Assembly (NCBI GenBank): GCA_041658125.1
Contig: JBBAAS010000001.1
Location: forward strand, 44,457-108,456
DNA length: 64,000 nucleotides
Source: JBBAAS01 sp041658125
GTDB taxonomy: Bacteria; Patescibacteriota; Microgenomatia; UBA12405
Reading direction: 5' to 3'
Each line of letters starts with the position of its first letter. Position 1 is the stretch's first letter. Position numbers and translations under genes: made by a program. This document shows, one piece after another, positions 52,517-59,891 of the stretch. A model generated the notes under the pieces. That model saw only the letters and a program-made list of their open reading frames with translations. It did no database searches and had not been told where the DNA came from.

Positions 52517-53608
52517 TTATTGCATGTGCAAATATAAAGACATTTTGCCGTCGGGATGGAAAAGCTTGACGTGATTACCAAGACTGCTTTGAGCGTTTCT
52601 AAAAAAGTAAGCTACTCCGTCATTAACCGTCTTGATGGTTTTATTGGGTGAGACCATATCAATTCCGTGGTGAAATTTGTCAGCATAAAGATATGAATAC
52701 TTCGTTTGGCCACGACCTTGAGTAATTTCTATCGGATCACTCATGGGCCAAATTTGATTTTTTAAATAATCAGAAGCATCGATATCGTTTTGATAAGTCC
52801 AAGAGGAAAGACTTTCTTCACGCAGGTCATAGAGACCAAAATGAAGATGATCCCCAAATGAATAACCGGTATTGCCCATCATGCCTAAAGCTTCACCTTT
52901 TTTAACGTTTCGTTTGCCGACAAATTTGGCTGCCAGTAAAGAGCTTAACTCACTTTCGGCCGCTTGCTTGAGTTGTTGGTATCTGGCTTCATCATTTTTG
53001 GTAACAGCCAAAAGATTGGATTTAGATGATTTTTGATTAGCTAGACTTTTCTTTTGACCGTCGAGCTTTATTTCTAAATCTTCTAACTCTTTTTGCTTGT
53101 GTTCTTTTTCCTGTTTTTGAAGATCATAATTGGTCCTGGTGGTTTCAAGACTGAGAAGAGTGTCCTGACTATTTTTTTGAATCAGGGTAATGTATTTTGA
53201 CCGCTCCAGCCAACTATTAAAACTGGCATCGGAAAAAAATAAGAAAGAAGGAACGCGTTTTTGGAGCTTGTAGTTTTGGGTAACCTGTTCGATGTAGGCA
53301 GACGAAAGTTGGTTTAGATAAACGTCAAGATCAGCAATTTTGACTGATAATGAGCTGATTTCTTTAACTAAAACCGACACGTTATACTCGGTTTGACTAA
53401 TTTTTAATAAAGTCAGATCAATTTGAGAGGTGATAATTTTGATTTGATTTGCCAGAGTATCCTTGGATTTACTTAACTCTTCGAGCTTTTTAGTATATTC
53501 AACAATTTTGCTTTCAAGATCTGATACAGATTGGTCCTGAGCCAACAAGACAGTATGGGGAAGAAAAAGTTGCCAAATAAAGGCGATAATAACGAAGATA
53601 AAGGACAT
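52517..53608 (-). CDS. EnvC-like coiled-coil M23 peptidase with circularly permuted LytM domain
   Basis: About 363 residues: a signal peptide (FIFVIIAFIWQLFLPHTVLL with AQ after it), coiled coil over about residues 27-220, then an M23/LytM domain in unusual order. The part that normally ends the domain comes first: VKKGEALGMMGNTGYSFG, then DHLHFGLYD with His254 and His256. The part that normally begins it follows: ITQGRG at 295-300, HHGIDMVSP with His313 and Asp317, and SLYLHMQ with His361 at the very end. All zinc and catalytic positions are therefore present but permuted at the loop between YLH and VKKGE. It is 5 bases downstream of ftsX and should be the peptidoglycan hydrolase or activator controlled by FtsEX. 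Start at ATG 53608. The preceding in-frame TTG is less likely. Confidence 0.85.
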   Translation of the reverse strand: MSFIFVIIAFIWQLFLPHTVLLAQDQSVSDLESKIVEYTKKLEELSKSKDTLANQIKIITSQIDLTLLKISQTEYNVSVLVKEISSLSVKIADLDVYLNQLSSAYIEQVTQNYKLQKRVPSFLFFSDASFNSWLERSKYITLIQKNSQDTLLSLETTRTNYDLQKQEKEHKQKELEDLEIKLDGQKKSLANQKSSKSNLLAVTKNDEARYQQLKQAAESELSSLLAAKFVGKRNVKKGEALGMMGNTGYSFGDHLHFGLYDLREESLSSWTYQNDIDASDYLKNQIWPMSDPIEITQGRGQTKYSYLYADKFHHGIDMVSPNKTIKTVNDGVAYFFRNAQSSLGNHVKLFHPDGKMSLYLHMQ

Positions 53609-53613
53609 CAACG

Positions 53614-54486
53614 TTAGAATTTGATATATCTTTTAACGCTAACTAAACTGGCTCCATAACCAATGACAATACCAATGGCGGTAGTGATAGCAAAAATGGT
53701 CAGATAAAAAGTCGGTTCGTAGGGTAAAAAGACAATCGGTTGAAAAAAAGTATTAATTTGACTACGAAAATAGATGGCCAAGCCGGAAGAAAAAATGGTG
53801 CCAATAAGGCTACCAAGACAGCCGTAAATAACTCCCTCCAAAAGAAAGGGCCTTTGAACGTAAAACTTGGAAGCTCCCAGTAATCGACTAACCTTAATTT
53901 CGTCTTTACGGTTAGTAACTTTCATACCGATGATGATAGAGGTAATCAGAAAGGCAGTAAGTGCAATCAAGACGGTTAAAATAAAACCGGCTTGACGAAT
54001 AAGATTAGTCCAGCGAAGAAGTGAGTTAATCATGTCTTTTTGATAAATAATTTCGTCAACAATGTTGGTTTTGGTGGAAATGTTTTGAGATATTTGTTCT
54101 AAAATTTTCGGATCACTAACTGATACTTCAAAAGATGCCGGTAAAATACTGGCGGTAACCATTTCGGTTAAAAGAGGGTTGTCTTTGTTTTGTTCCTTAT
54201 AGAGGGAGAGAGCTTTTTCTTTGGAAAGATACTTTATTTCTTTGATACTCGGATAAGCGGCAAGTTCTTTTTGAAAATTTTCAACCGTAGCTTTATCCAA
54301 GCCGTCTTTGAGAAAAATAGTAATTTCCGGTTTAGTTTCAAAGTATTTTAAAATTTTAGAAAGACCGGAAGAAATAATTGAAAAACCGGAAACGATAAAA
54401 AGCATTTGCGACATGATTAAGATGGCAATCGAACTTTGAAACGGAGAACGACGAAGATGATGCCAAGTATGTTTAAGCAGGCTCAT
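53614..54486 (-). CDS. ftsX: Cell division protein FtsX
   Basis: A 290-residue protein with four transmembrane segments: one near residue 25 (IAILIMSQMLFIVSGFSIIS), and three after residue 165. Between the first two lies an extracytoplasmic domain (about 50-160) with KPEITIFLKDGLDKATVENF and IKEIKYLSKEKALSLYKEQN, the FtsX_ECD pattern. The C-terminal FtsX domain has ITSIIIGMKVTNRKDEIKVS and RLLGASKFYVQRPFLLEGVI, family hallmarks. With FtsE it couples ATP hydrolysis to septal peptidoglycan hydrolysis through an external coiled-coil partner, here the M23 protein encoded next. Overlaps ftsE by 8 bases. Confidence 0.95.
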   Translation of the reverse strand: MSLLKHTWHHLRRSPFQSSIAILIMSQMLFIVSGFSIISSGLSKILKYFETKPEITIFLKDGLDKATVENFQKELAAYPSIKEIKYLSKEKALSLYKEQNKDNPLLTEMVTASILPASFEVSVSDPKILEQISQNISTKTNIVDEIIYQKDMINSLLRWTNLIRQAGFILTVLIALTAFLITSIIIGMKVTNRKDEIKVSRLLGASKFYVQRPFLLEGVIYGCLGSLIGTIFSSGLAIYFRSQINTFFQPIVFLPYEPTFYLTIFAITTAIGIVIGYGASLVSVKRYIKF

Positions 54487-55180
54487 TTTTTTTGGAATGT
54501 TTAACTTTTGTTTTAATTGGATTCACGGTTTTAATTTCGCCATTTTCAAGGCTGATTATTCTTTTATTAAGTGAACTGACAATATCGTTGTTGTGACTAG
54601 TCATAACGATTGTAGTGTGGTTTTGTTCGTTGATATCCTTAAGGAGCTTAACCAAATTCCAGGAGTTGTAGGGGTCCAGGTTGCCGGTGGGCTCGTCGGC
54701 TAAAATAACCTGAGGATTAATGGCTAAAGCCCGGGCTAAAGCCGTTCGCTGAAGCTCACCGCCGGAAAGCTGGGAAGGGAAAAGGAAGCGGCGATTATTT
54801 AGGTTAACTTTTTTAATTACTTCGTCGATTTTAGCCGATATCTCGGCATGAGGATAATTAATAATGTCCAACGCTAAAGCGATGTTTTCCTCAACTGATT
54901 TATCGGCAATGAGCTGAAAATCCTGAAAAATAACGCCGATATTTTTTCTGATTTTTTCAATTTGCCATTTTTTAGCCTGACGGTAATTGACCTGATCGAT
55001 AATAATGTTGCCGGAACTGGGCTTAATTTGGTGAAGTATTAATTTTAGCAAGGTTGATTTGCCGGCTCCGGAACTACCAACAATAAAGACAAACTCTCCC
55101 TGCTTAACCTCAAAGGAGATGTCTTTTAAGGCACTAATCAGACTGAAGTTTTTTGATACGTGATCAAAAGTAATATCCAT
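54473..55180 (-). CDS. ftsE: Cell division ATP-binding protein FtsE
   Basis: A 235-residue ABC ATPase. Walker A is GSSGAGKST, Q-loop GVIFQDFQLI, signature LSGGELQRTALARALAINPQ (LSGGE as usual in FtsE), Walker B VILADEPTGNLDP, and H-loop TSHNNDIV. A Lys/Glu-rich tail of about 20 residues follows. Start at ATG 55180 (MDITFDHVS), 1 base after the upstream stop. A TTG at 55189 would overlap it. Order is small anchor protein-ftsE-ftsX-M23 on one transcript, with a likely promoter at 55682-55687. Confidence 0.95.
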   Translation of the reverse strand: MDITFDHVSKNFSLISALKDISFEVKQGEFVFIVGSSGAGKSTLLKLILHQIKPSSGNIIIDQVNYRQAKKWQIEKIRKNIGVIFQDFQLIADKSVEENIALALDIINYPHAEISAKIDEVIKKVNLNNRRFLFPSQLSGGELQRTALARALAINPQVILADEPTGNLDPYNSWNLVKLLKDINEQNHTTIVMTSHNNDIVSSLNKRIISLENGEIKTVNPIKTKVKHSKKNEPA

Positions 55181-55181
55181 T

Positions 55182-55655
55182 TTACTCAACTATTTTTATG
55201 ACACCAACATCCAAAAACCAACCGGCTTTGGTAGTAGAGTTGGTTTCTCCTTTTACTTCGACCTTTTTATCATTAAAAAGATCAAGATCAATAACCGAAG
55301 AAGTCAGAGCGGCGGATTGAGTTACTCCCCCTTCGCGAAGAAGAGTATGAGTGCCTTCGCCATTGATCCCGCCTTTTTTGATGGTACCAAAAACTGAATC
55401 TTTAAAGTTTTGACTAGTATTACCATAATATTTACCAACAATAAGATCAGCAGCGCTACTAATTTTGTCGGCAGAAATAATGTTTTTACCATTACCATTA
55501 CTGCTATTAGAGCCGGACGAACCTAGCGGGGCTAAGCGGGAAAGCCAAAAACCGGCAGATAAGCCGAGAAAAAGGATAATGAGTACGGGAACAAAAGAAG
55601 ACTTTTGAACCGGAGTTGGTGCCGGTATGGGAACGGAAAGATTTGGAATGTCCAT
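55182..55655 (-). CDS. Membrane-anchored protein with small external domain, unknown function
   Basis: A 157-residue protein with a Pro-rich cytoplasmic start (LSVPIPAPTPVQ), one transmembrane segment (FVPVLIILFLGLSAGFWLSR, about residues 21-40), a Ser/Gly/Asn linker and an external domain (LIVGKYYGNTSQNFKDSVFG ... LREGGVTQSAALTSSVIDLD) that ends in hydrophobic strands (GWFLDVGVIKIVE). The strand pattern suggests a small beta-barrel, perhaps OB-like. I do not recognise the family. It is the first gene of the ftsEX-M23 transcript, so a division or envelope role is a reasonable guess. Confidence 0.7.
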   Translation of the reverse strand: MDIPNLSVPIPAPTPVQKSSFVPVLIILFLGLSAGFWLSRLAPLGSSGSNSSNGNGKNIISADKISSAADLIVGKYYGNTSQNFKDSVFGTIKKGGINGEGTHTLLREGGVTQSAALTSSVIDLDLFNDKKVEVKGETNSTTKAGWFLDVGVIKIVE

Positions 55656-55681
55656 AAAGAAAATAAACTCTAACTTTTATC

Positions 55682-55687
55682 AGTATA
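55682..55687 (-). promoter_or_regulatory. -10 box for the ftsEX-M23 operon
   Basis: TATACT on the minus strand, preceded by TTTTGC as at the 51265 gene. It lies 26 bases before the ATG at 55655, so this message would keep a short leader, which has no Shine-Dalgarno. No -35 box stands out. Confidence 0.4.
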
Positions 55688-55707
55688 GCAAAAGAGAAGA
55701 AATTGAG

Positions 55708-56394
55708 CTACGACTTTGAGGCCAGAACAAAAATTGTGTCTCTTCTGGCTGGGGATAATAGCATTAGACCATAGCCCGTCCACTTAATTATCTTTAAAAA
55801 AAAGGAATCTTTTTGATTTTTAGGACGGAAAGGAGGGTAGGCAGTGATGTTTTTTGAAATTTTAACGTCAAATTTTGAATTTAATAAAAGATCTTTGACT
55901 TCATTTTGGGTGTATTCTCGGTGATGTCGATGATAAAGGGATTGTTTAAGCTGATAAATAGGAAAATAGATATTTTTAGCGAAAATTATTTTTATCAAAT
56001 TGTGGAGACGGACGGCGTTGGGGGTAGTAATTATTAAAAAACCACCGGGTTTAAGGGTGTTATAAATTTGGTCAAAGATCGGATCGGGATCAACGGTCAA
56101 GTGTTCCAAAATTTCGCTGAAAACAATCAGGTCAAAATAACTTTGGGGATAAGGAAATTTCTGCGTTTCGATATTAAGAATGGAAATTTTGGGATTTTTA
56201 ATCTTTTCGTGAAGGGAAGAAATCCCGTAAGTGTCGTAACCCGACTTGGTAAGACCGTTAAAAATATGCGGAGGGTAACAACCGACGTCGAGAATCTTGG
56301 CTGATGAATTAAGATTAAGCGATTTTATCTGATTAAGAATAAGATTAAGCCGGTAATAATGGATTTGGAGATATTTGTCTTTCAAATTAGTCAA
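55708..56394 (-). CDS. Class I SAM-dependent methyltransferase
   Basis: A 228-residue protein. Motif I is AKILDVGCYPPHIFNGL, in which the usual GxGxG ends in a Cys-Tyr-Pro-Pro variant. DLIVFSEILEHLTVDPDPIF and LKPGGFLIITTPNAVRLHNL are standard. Methyltransferases with the TPN-x-VRL ending are frequent in glycan and lipid clusters. The start is a TTG at 56394. No ATG is available near the N-terminus. It overlaps the LCP gene by 8 bases, so it may modify the glycan that the LCP protein attaches. Confidence 0.8.
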   Translation of the reverse strand: MTNLKDKYLQIHYYRLNLILNQIKSLNLNSSAKILDVGCYPPHIFNGLTKSGYDTYGISSLHEKIKNPKISILNIETQKFPYPQSYFDLIVFSEILEHLTVDPDPIFDQIYNTLKPGGFLIITTPNAVRLHNLIKIIFAKNIYFPIYQLKQSLYHRHHREYTQNEVKDLLLNSKFDVKISKNITAYPPFRPKNQKDSFFLKIIKWTGYGLMLLSPARRDTIFVLASKS

Positions 56395-57406
56395 GTGAGT
56401 CTTTGATAAAAGTTTTTAGTTTTTGGTAGTCGGGACCAACGGGAAGAAAAACCCATTGCCGATTGGGAAAAACTAGCGGATGGTAAATTACCCCGTCTTT
56501 GGCTGTTTTTCCGACGGGCGGGCTAAATCTTTGAAAAGTCAGGTGAGGAAGTTTATCTTTTAAATTGATTCCCAAGGAAAGAAGGTCAACATCGGTAAGA
56601 TTGGTAGTAAGTTTTTGATTCCAAAAATTGTAGAGAGTAATCAGATTGCGATAATTTTGGAAAAATTCTTTTTGCTTTACCTTGGCAAGAATGGCTTCGA
56701 TCAAAATTTGCTGGCGTTGAATCCGACCCAAGTCGGTACCGCCCTCGGCGGGATCTTCCGAACTTTTACGGGAACGAACAAATTGGGTGATATTATCGGC
56801 ATTAAGATGATTGATTCCGGAGGGAAATTCAATGGTAGCATAAATAGGAATTTGGGATGAAGGACTTTTTATGTATTCCGGATTGGGATATTGTTCGTCT
56901 TTGAATCCCTTGTCGAGATAAACGTCAACTCCGCCGATAATTTTAACAAAATCGATAAGATTATCAGTAGTAATGACAATAACACTGTCGATTTTCTGAT
57001 CGAAAATTTTTTCGAAATTGGCTTTGAGATAGGTAAAAGGAGCGGGTTGTTCTAAAGATAGCGGATAAATACCATTAATTTTGATTTTAAGGTCATAGAC
57101 CCAAAGATCACGGGGAACAGAAACAATTTTTATGTTGCTTTGAGACTGATTGATGGAAACAAGCATAACGGTATCGGTAGTAATAGTTTTTTCCAGTGAA
57201 TCATCGCGATTATCCAAGCCGAGGACTAAAAATTGAACTTTTGACTGGTTTTGATAAGAATTTTTGGTAAAAGCAGAGTAGGCGGTTTTTAGAAAATATT
57301 TTGAAGATCGGGAAGTTTGAGAAGCAACAAAATGAAGCGCCAGGCAAGTTGTGACCAGAAAAACCAGTATAGCAAAAATTAATATCAGGCCAAGTCTTTT
57401 TTTCAT
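56387..57406 (-). CDS. LytR-CpsA-Psr (LCP) family glycan ligase
   Basis: A 339-residue membrane-anchored protein with one N-terminal helix (LGLILIFAILVFLVTTCLAL). The LCP domain shows VLGLDNRDDSLEKTITTDTV, IKIVSVPRDLWVYDLKIKIN, IGGVDVYLDKGF, HLNADNITQFVRSRKS and GTDLGRIQRQQILIEAIL. The Arg and Asp residues in these motifs bind the pyrophosphate of polyprenyl-linked glycans. LCP enzymes transfer such glycans to peptidoglycan or proteins outside the cell. No other clear glycan ligase is visible here, so it is the natural candidate for attaching the island's product. Overlaps prfB by 4 bases. Confidence 0.92.
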   Translation of the reverse strand: MKKRLGLILIFAILVFLVTTCLALHFVASQTSRSSKYFLKTAYSAFTKNSYQNQSKVQFLVLGLDNRDDSLEKTITTDTVMLVSINQSQSNIKIVSVPRDLWVYDLKIKINGIYPLSLEQPAPFTYLKANFEKIFDQKIDSVIVITTDNLIDFVKIIGGVDVYLDKGFKDEQYPNPEYIKSPSSQIPIYATIEFPSGINHLNADNITQFVRSRKSSEDPAEGGTDLGRIQRQQILIEAILAKVKQKEFFQNYRNLITLYNFWNQKLTTNLTDVDLLSLGINLKDKLPHLTFQRFSPPVGKTAKDGVIYHPLVFPNRQWVFLPVGPDYQKLKTFIKDSLD

Positions 57407-58476
57407 AATAATTTGAGTTCAGCCTCAATAAAGTCGGTTAAGTCACCGTCTAAAACGGCGGTAGTATCGGAGGTTTCGTAGCGGGTGCGAAGGTCTTTGA
57501 CCATTTTGTAGGGGTGAAGAACATAAGACCGAATCTGATGACCCCAGCCGGCGATAACATTTTCGCCCTTAACTTCCTTTTTTTCTCCCTGACGTTTTTC
57601 CTCTTCAATGGCCCAAAGCTTGGAGGTCAGCATGGACATGGCCATTGATCGATTTTGTTCCTGACTACGCTGACTTTGACAAGCGACGGCAATGCCAGTT
57701 GGCTTGTGAACGATGCGAACTGCGGTGGAGACTTTATTAACGTTTTGACCGCCATGTCCACCGGAGCGATAAGAAGAGAATTCAATTTCTTCGGGCTTAA
57801 TGGCAACCTCTTCGGCATCATCAAAAACAGGGGTAACTTCAACTTTGGCAAAAGAAGTTTGGCGAAGACTATCGGCGTTAAAGGGAGAAAGTCGAACCAG
57901 ACGATGAACACCGTTTTCACCCCGTAAATAGCCATAAGCAAATGGAGTATTAACCCGAAAATAGACAGATTTTATCCCGGCTTCGTCGCCCGGAGTAATA
58001 TCTAAAAGTTCATATTTCCAGCCCTGCCTTTCAAAATAACGCATATACATTCTTTGAATAATCGAAGCCCAATCCATGGCTTCAGTACCACCCTGACCAG
58101 CGTGAATCGAGAGAAGGGCAGAGCGAATGTCATATTTTTGGGAAAGGTAGGTTTCAAGTTCAAGTTCTTCGATTTTTTTTTGGAGTTTTAAAAATGACGA
58201 TTCCAGCTCAAGTGTAAGTGAATCGTCCGGCTCCGCTTCTACAAGAACAGATATTTCTGATAGGTTTTGATATTCGGATTCAATGTTGTTAATCGATTCA
58301 ATAGTTTTTTGAGCTTGAGAGATTGACTGCATAACTTCTTGTGCGCGCCTTTGATCCGTCCAAAAAGAAGGGTCTTCCGACTGTCGTTGAAGTTCTAAAA
58401 GATTAGCGGTAAGTTCGGTATATTTAAGCTTAGTTTTGAGAGCCAAAATTCTACTTTTAATATCGTCAAAATTCAT
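57403..58476 (-). CDS. prfB: Peptide chain release factor 2, no programmed frameshift
   Basis: A 357-residue release factor. The catalytic GGQ is at 242-244 in YRSGGHGGQNVNK, and the UGA/UAA-specific tripeptide SPF at 197-199 in RLSPFNADSLRQTSF. The N-terminal helical domain, HAGQGGTEAMDWA (126-138) and QSQRSQEQNR follow the RF2 pattern. The reading frame is continuous from ATG 58476, so the +1 frameshift used for autoregulation in many bacteria is absent. The protein's presence agrees with UGA being a stop codon. Overlaps the LCP gene by 4 bases and starts 2 bases after the small membrane protein gene. Confidence 0.96.
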   Translation of the reverse strand: MNFDDIKSRILALKTKLKYTELTANLLELQRQSEDPSFWTDQRRAQEVMQSISQAQKTIESINNIESEYQNLSEISVLVEAEPDDSLTLELESSFLKLQKKIEELELETYLSQKYDIRSALLSIHAGQGGTEAMDWASIIQRMYMRYFERQGWKYELLDITPGDEAGIKSVYFRVNTPFAYGYLRGENGVHRLVRLSPFNADSLRQTSFAKVEVTPVFDDAEEVAIKPEEIEFSSYRSGGHGGQNVNKVSTAVRIVHKPTGIAVACQSQRSQEQNRSMAMSMLTSKLWAIEEEKRQGEKKEVKGENVIAGWGHQIRSYVLHPYKMVKDLRTRYETSDTTAVLDGDLTDFIEAELKLL

Positions 58477-58478
58477 AA

Positions 58479-58871
58479 TTAGTTTTGGTCAATACTTTTT
58501 AAAATAGTTTGATAGAGCCGATCAACTACTTCTTTTTGGATTTGCTTGATTTGTTTTTGAGGAAAGCCATCGGTTTGTTGTTTTATTTTTTCAATTTCTT
58601 TTTGAACTTGAATTATAACAGGATTGGTACTGATATTTTCAAGCGTTTTGCGGGAATCAGGCGGTAATTTTTGATAAAGTTGATCAAAAGTGTCTTTTAC
58701 AATCGTGGACGAATTGGTATCTTCGTCACCTAAAACAGTCGGGTCAAAAATTGGTTGCTTTGGGGCAGAAAGATAGTTGATGAGAAAGTAAAAGAAAGCG
58801 GCAAAAATCAGAAGGCGACCAACGGTTTTAAAAGTGAAGTGATATTCTTTTTTTTTGAGCTTATGGGGCAC
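58479..58871 (-). CDS. Small single-pass membrane protein, unknown function
   Basis: A 130-residue protein starting at a GTG. A basic N-terminus (MPHKLKKKEYHFTFK) precedes one transmembrane helix (LLIFAAFFYFLINYL, about 19-33) and about 95 external residues that should be mostly helical (IIQVQKEIEKIKQQ). No family recognised. The tight spacing to prfB (2 bases) and to the thioredoxin-like gene (3 bases) places it firmly in the operon. Confidence 0.7.
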   Translation of the reverse strand: MPHKLKKKEYHFTFKTVGRLLIFAAFFYFLINYLSAPKQPIFDPTVLGDEDTNSSTIVKDTFDQLYQKLPPDSRKTLENISTNPVIIQVQKEIEKIKQQTDGFPQKQIKQIQKEVVDRLYQTILKSIDQN

Positions 58872-58874
58872 AAT

Positions 58875-59252
58875 TCATTGTAGCATTTTAGATTTGAGCC
58901 AATCGATGATTGGGACGTCGCCGCCAAGACATTTTTTGTCGGCCGGGACAAAGGCAAGCGGAACGCCAATTCCTTGAGAAACGTTAATTTCGGGACAATT
59001 CTTAACGTCAGAAAGCATTTGTTCTTTGTTTTTTGGATCGTTCCAAACTTCACGATAGTCGATTTTGATTTTTGAGGCAACGTTATTGTCGTTGACGTAT
59101 TTTTTAACATTTTCGCAATGGGGACAGCCATCACCCCAGTAAACGACAATGTCAGGATTAGAGACGGGAGGAGGCAAAGTGGTTGTTTTGGTTTTTTTAA
59201 ATAAAAAATATGCCCCAATAATTAAAATAATAAAGATTAAGAATTTTTTCAT
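58875..59252 (-). CDS. Membrane-anchored thioredoxin/glutaredoxin-like protein
   Basis: A 125-residue protein with an N-terminal anchor (MKKFLIFIILIIGAYFLFKK), a Pro/Thr linker and a thioredoxin-fold start PDIVVYWGDGCPHCENVKKY with the redox motif CPHC at 43-46. GIGVPLAFVPADKKC supplies the cis-Pro (GVP) expected near the active site. It should handle thiol/disulfide exchange outside the membrane, which would suit the Cys-containing external domains encoded elsewhere in the window. I use ATG 59252, which lies 1 base after the cyclophilin stop. The upstream extension to 59309 only overlaps that gene. Confidence 0.85.
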   Translation of the reverse strand: MKKFLIFIILIIGAYFLFKKTKTTTLPPPVSNPDIVVYWGDGCPHCENVKKYVNDNNVASKIKIDYREVWNDPKNKEQMLSDVKNCPEINVSQGIGVPLAFVPADKKCLGGDVPIIDWLKSKMLQ

Positions 59253-59253
59253 G

Positions 59254-59850
59254 TTACTTGGTATTAACGGTAGCTTCAATAATTTTGTCGCCGACAGCGA
59301 TTTTATCAACTACATCCAGACCGGAAATAACTTCGCCGAAATTAACATATTCGTTGGTAAGATGGGAACAAGCCTCATCGGCTAAACAAATATAAAATTG
59401 ACTATCGTTACTTTCAGCCTTGACCGGACCGCGAGCCAAGCCGACACTCCCGCGCCGAAAAGGAATGGCGTTAATTTCGGAGGCAATCTTGCCGCCACCG
59501 GTACCGTTGCCTAACGGATCGCCGCCCTGAACCACAAAAGCGGGCTCAACCCGATGAAAAGTAAGACCGTTATAAAAACCTGATTGAACTTTTTTGAGAA
59601 AATTGGCAACCGTGTTGGGAGCTTCTTTTTTATAAAGCCTGATGACAATTTGGCCGTTTTTGGTTTTTAAAGCCACGACGGATTCTGTTTCGGTAGCCGG
59701 AGTATTAACTGCGGTTTGGGTTGGGGCATCGGTTGTCATAGGATTTGTGGTGGTTTGGTTTAAATTAATATTTTGCTCTTGGTTTTTGGGGAGCAAAGAA
59801 CAGGATGAAAAAATAAATAACGAGACAAGCAAAATAATTTTTTTAGACAT
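59254..59850 (-). CDS. Cyclophilin-type peptidyl-prolyl isomerase, lipoprotein
   Basis: A 198-residue protein. A lipoprotein signal peptide ends in the lipobox FSSC (Cys at about 17), followed by a Thr/Pro/Gln-rich linker. The cyclophilin domain starts at about residue 55 and shows IVIRLYKKEAPNTVANFLKK, NGLTFHRVEPAFVVQGGDPL with the catalytic Arg, SVGLARGPVKAESNDSQFYI and YVNFGEVISGLDVVDKIAVG. It catalyses prolyl isomerisation of exported proteins at the outer membrane face. It heads the operon down to the methyltransferase at 55708, with a recognisable promoter. Confidence 0.94.
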   Translation of the reverse strand: MSKKIILLVSLFIFSSCSLLPKNQEQNINLNQTTTNPMTTDAPTQTAVNTPATETESVVALKTKNGQIVIRLYKKEAPNTVANFLKKVQSGFYNGLTFHRVEPAFVVQGGDPLGNGTGGGKIASEINAIPFRRGSVGLARGPVKAESNDSQFYICLADEACSHLTNEYVNFGEVISGLDVVDKIAVGDKIIEATVNTK

Positions 59851-59857
59851 GAGAAGT

Positions 59858-59886
59858 ATTATGACAATAAATTGGAAAATAGTAAA
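59858..59886 (-). promoter_or_regulatory. Promoter of the cyclophilin-prfB-LCP operon, TTTACT-N17-CATAAT, extended -10, probably leaderless
   Basis: On the minus strand TTTACT (59881-59886) and CATAAT (59858-59863) are 17 bases apart, and TGT immediately before the -10 box makes it an extended one. It ends 7 bases before the ATG at 59850. Confidence 0.55.
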
Positions 59887-59891
59887 TCGGT

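Noticed and set aside
58808..59218. A 136-residue minus-strand frame overlapping the thioredoxin-like gene
   Set aside because: It is another frame of the CPHC-containing gene at 58875-59252 and has no domain of its own.
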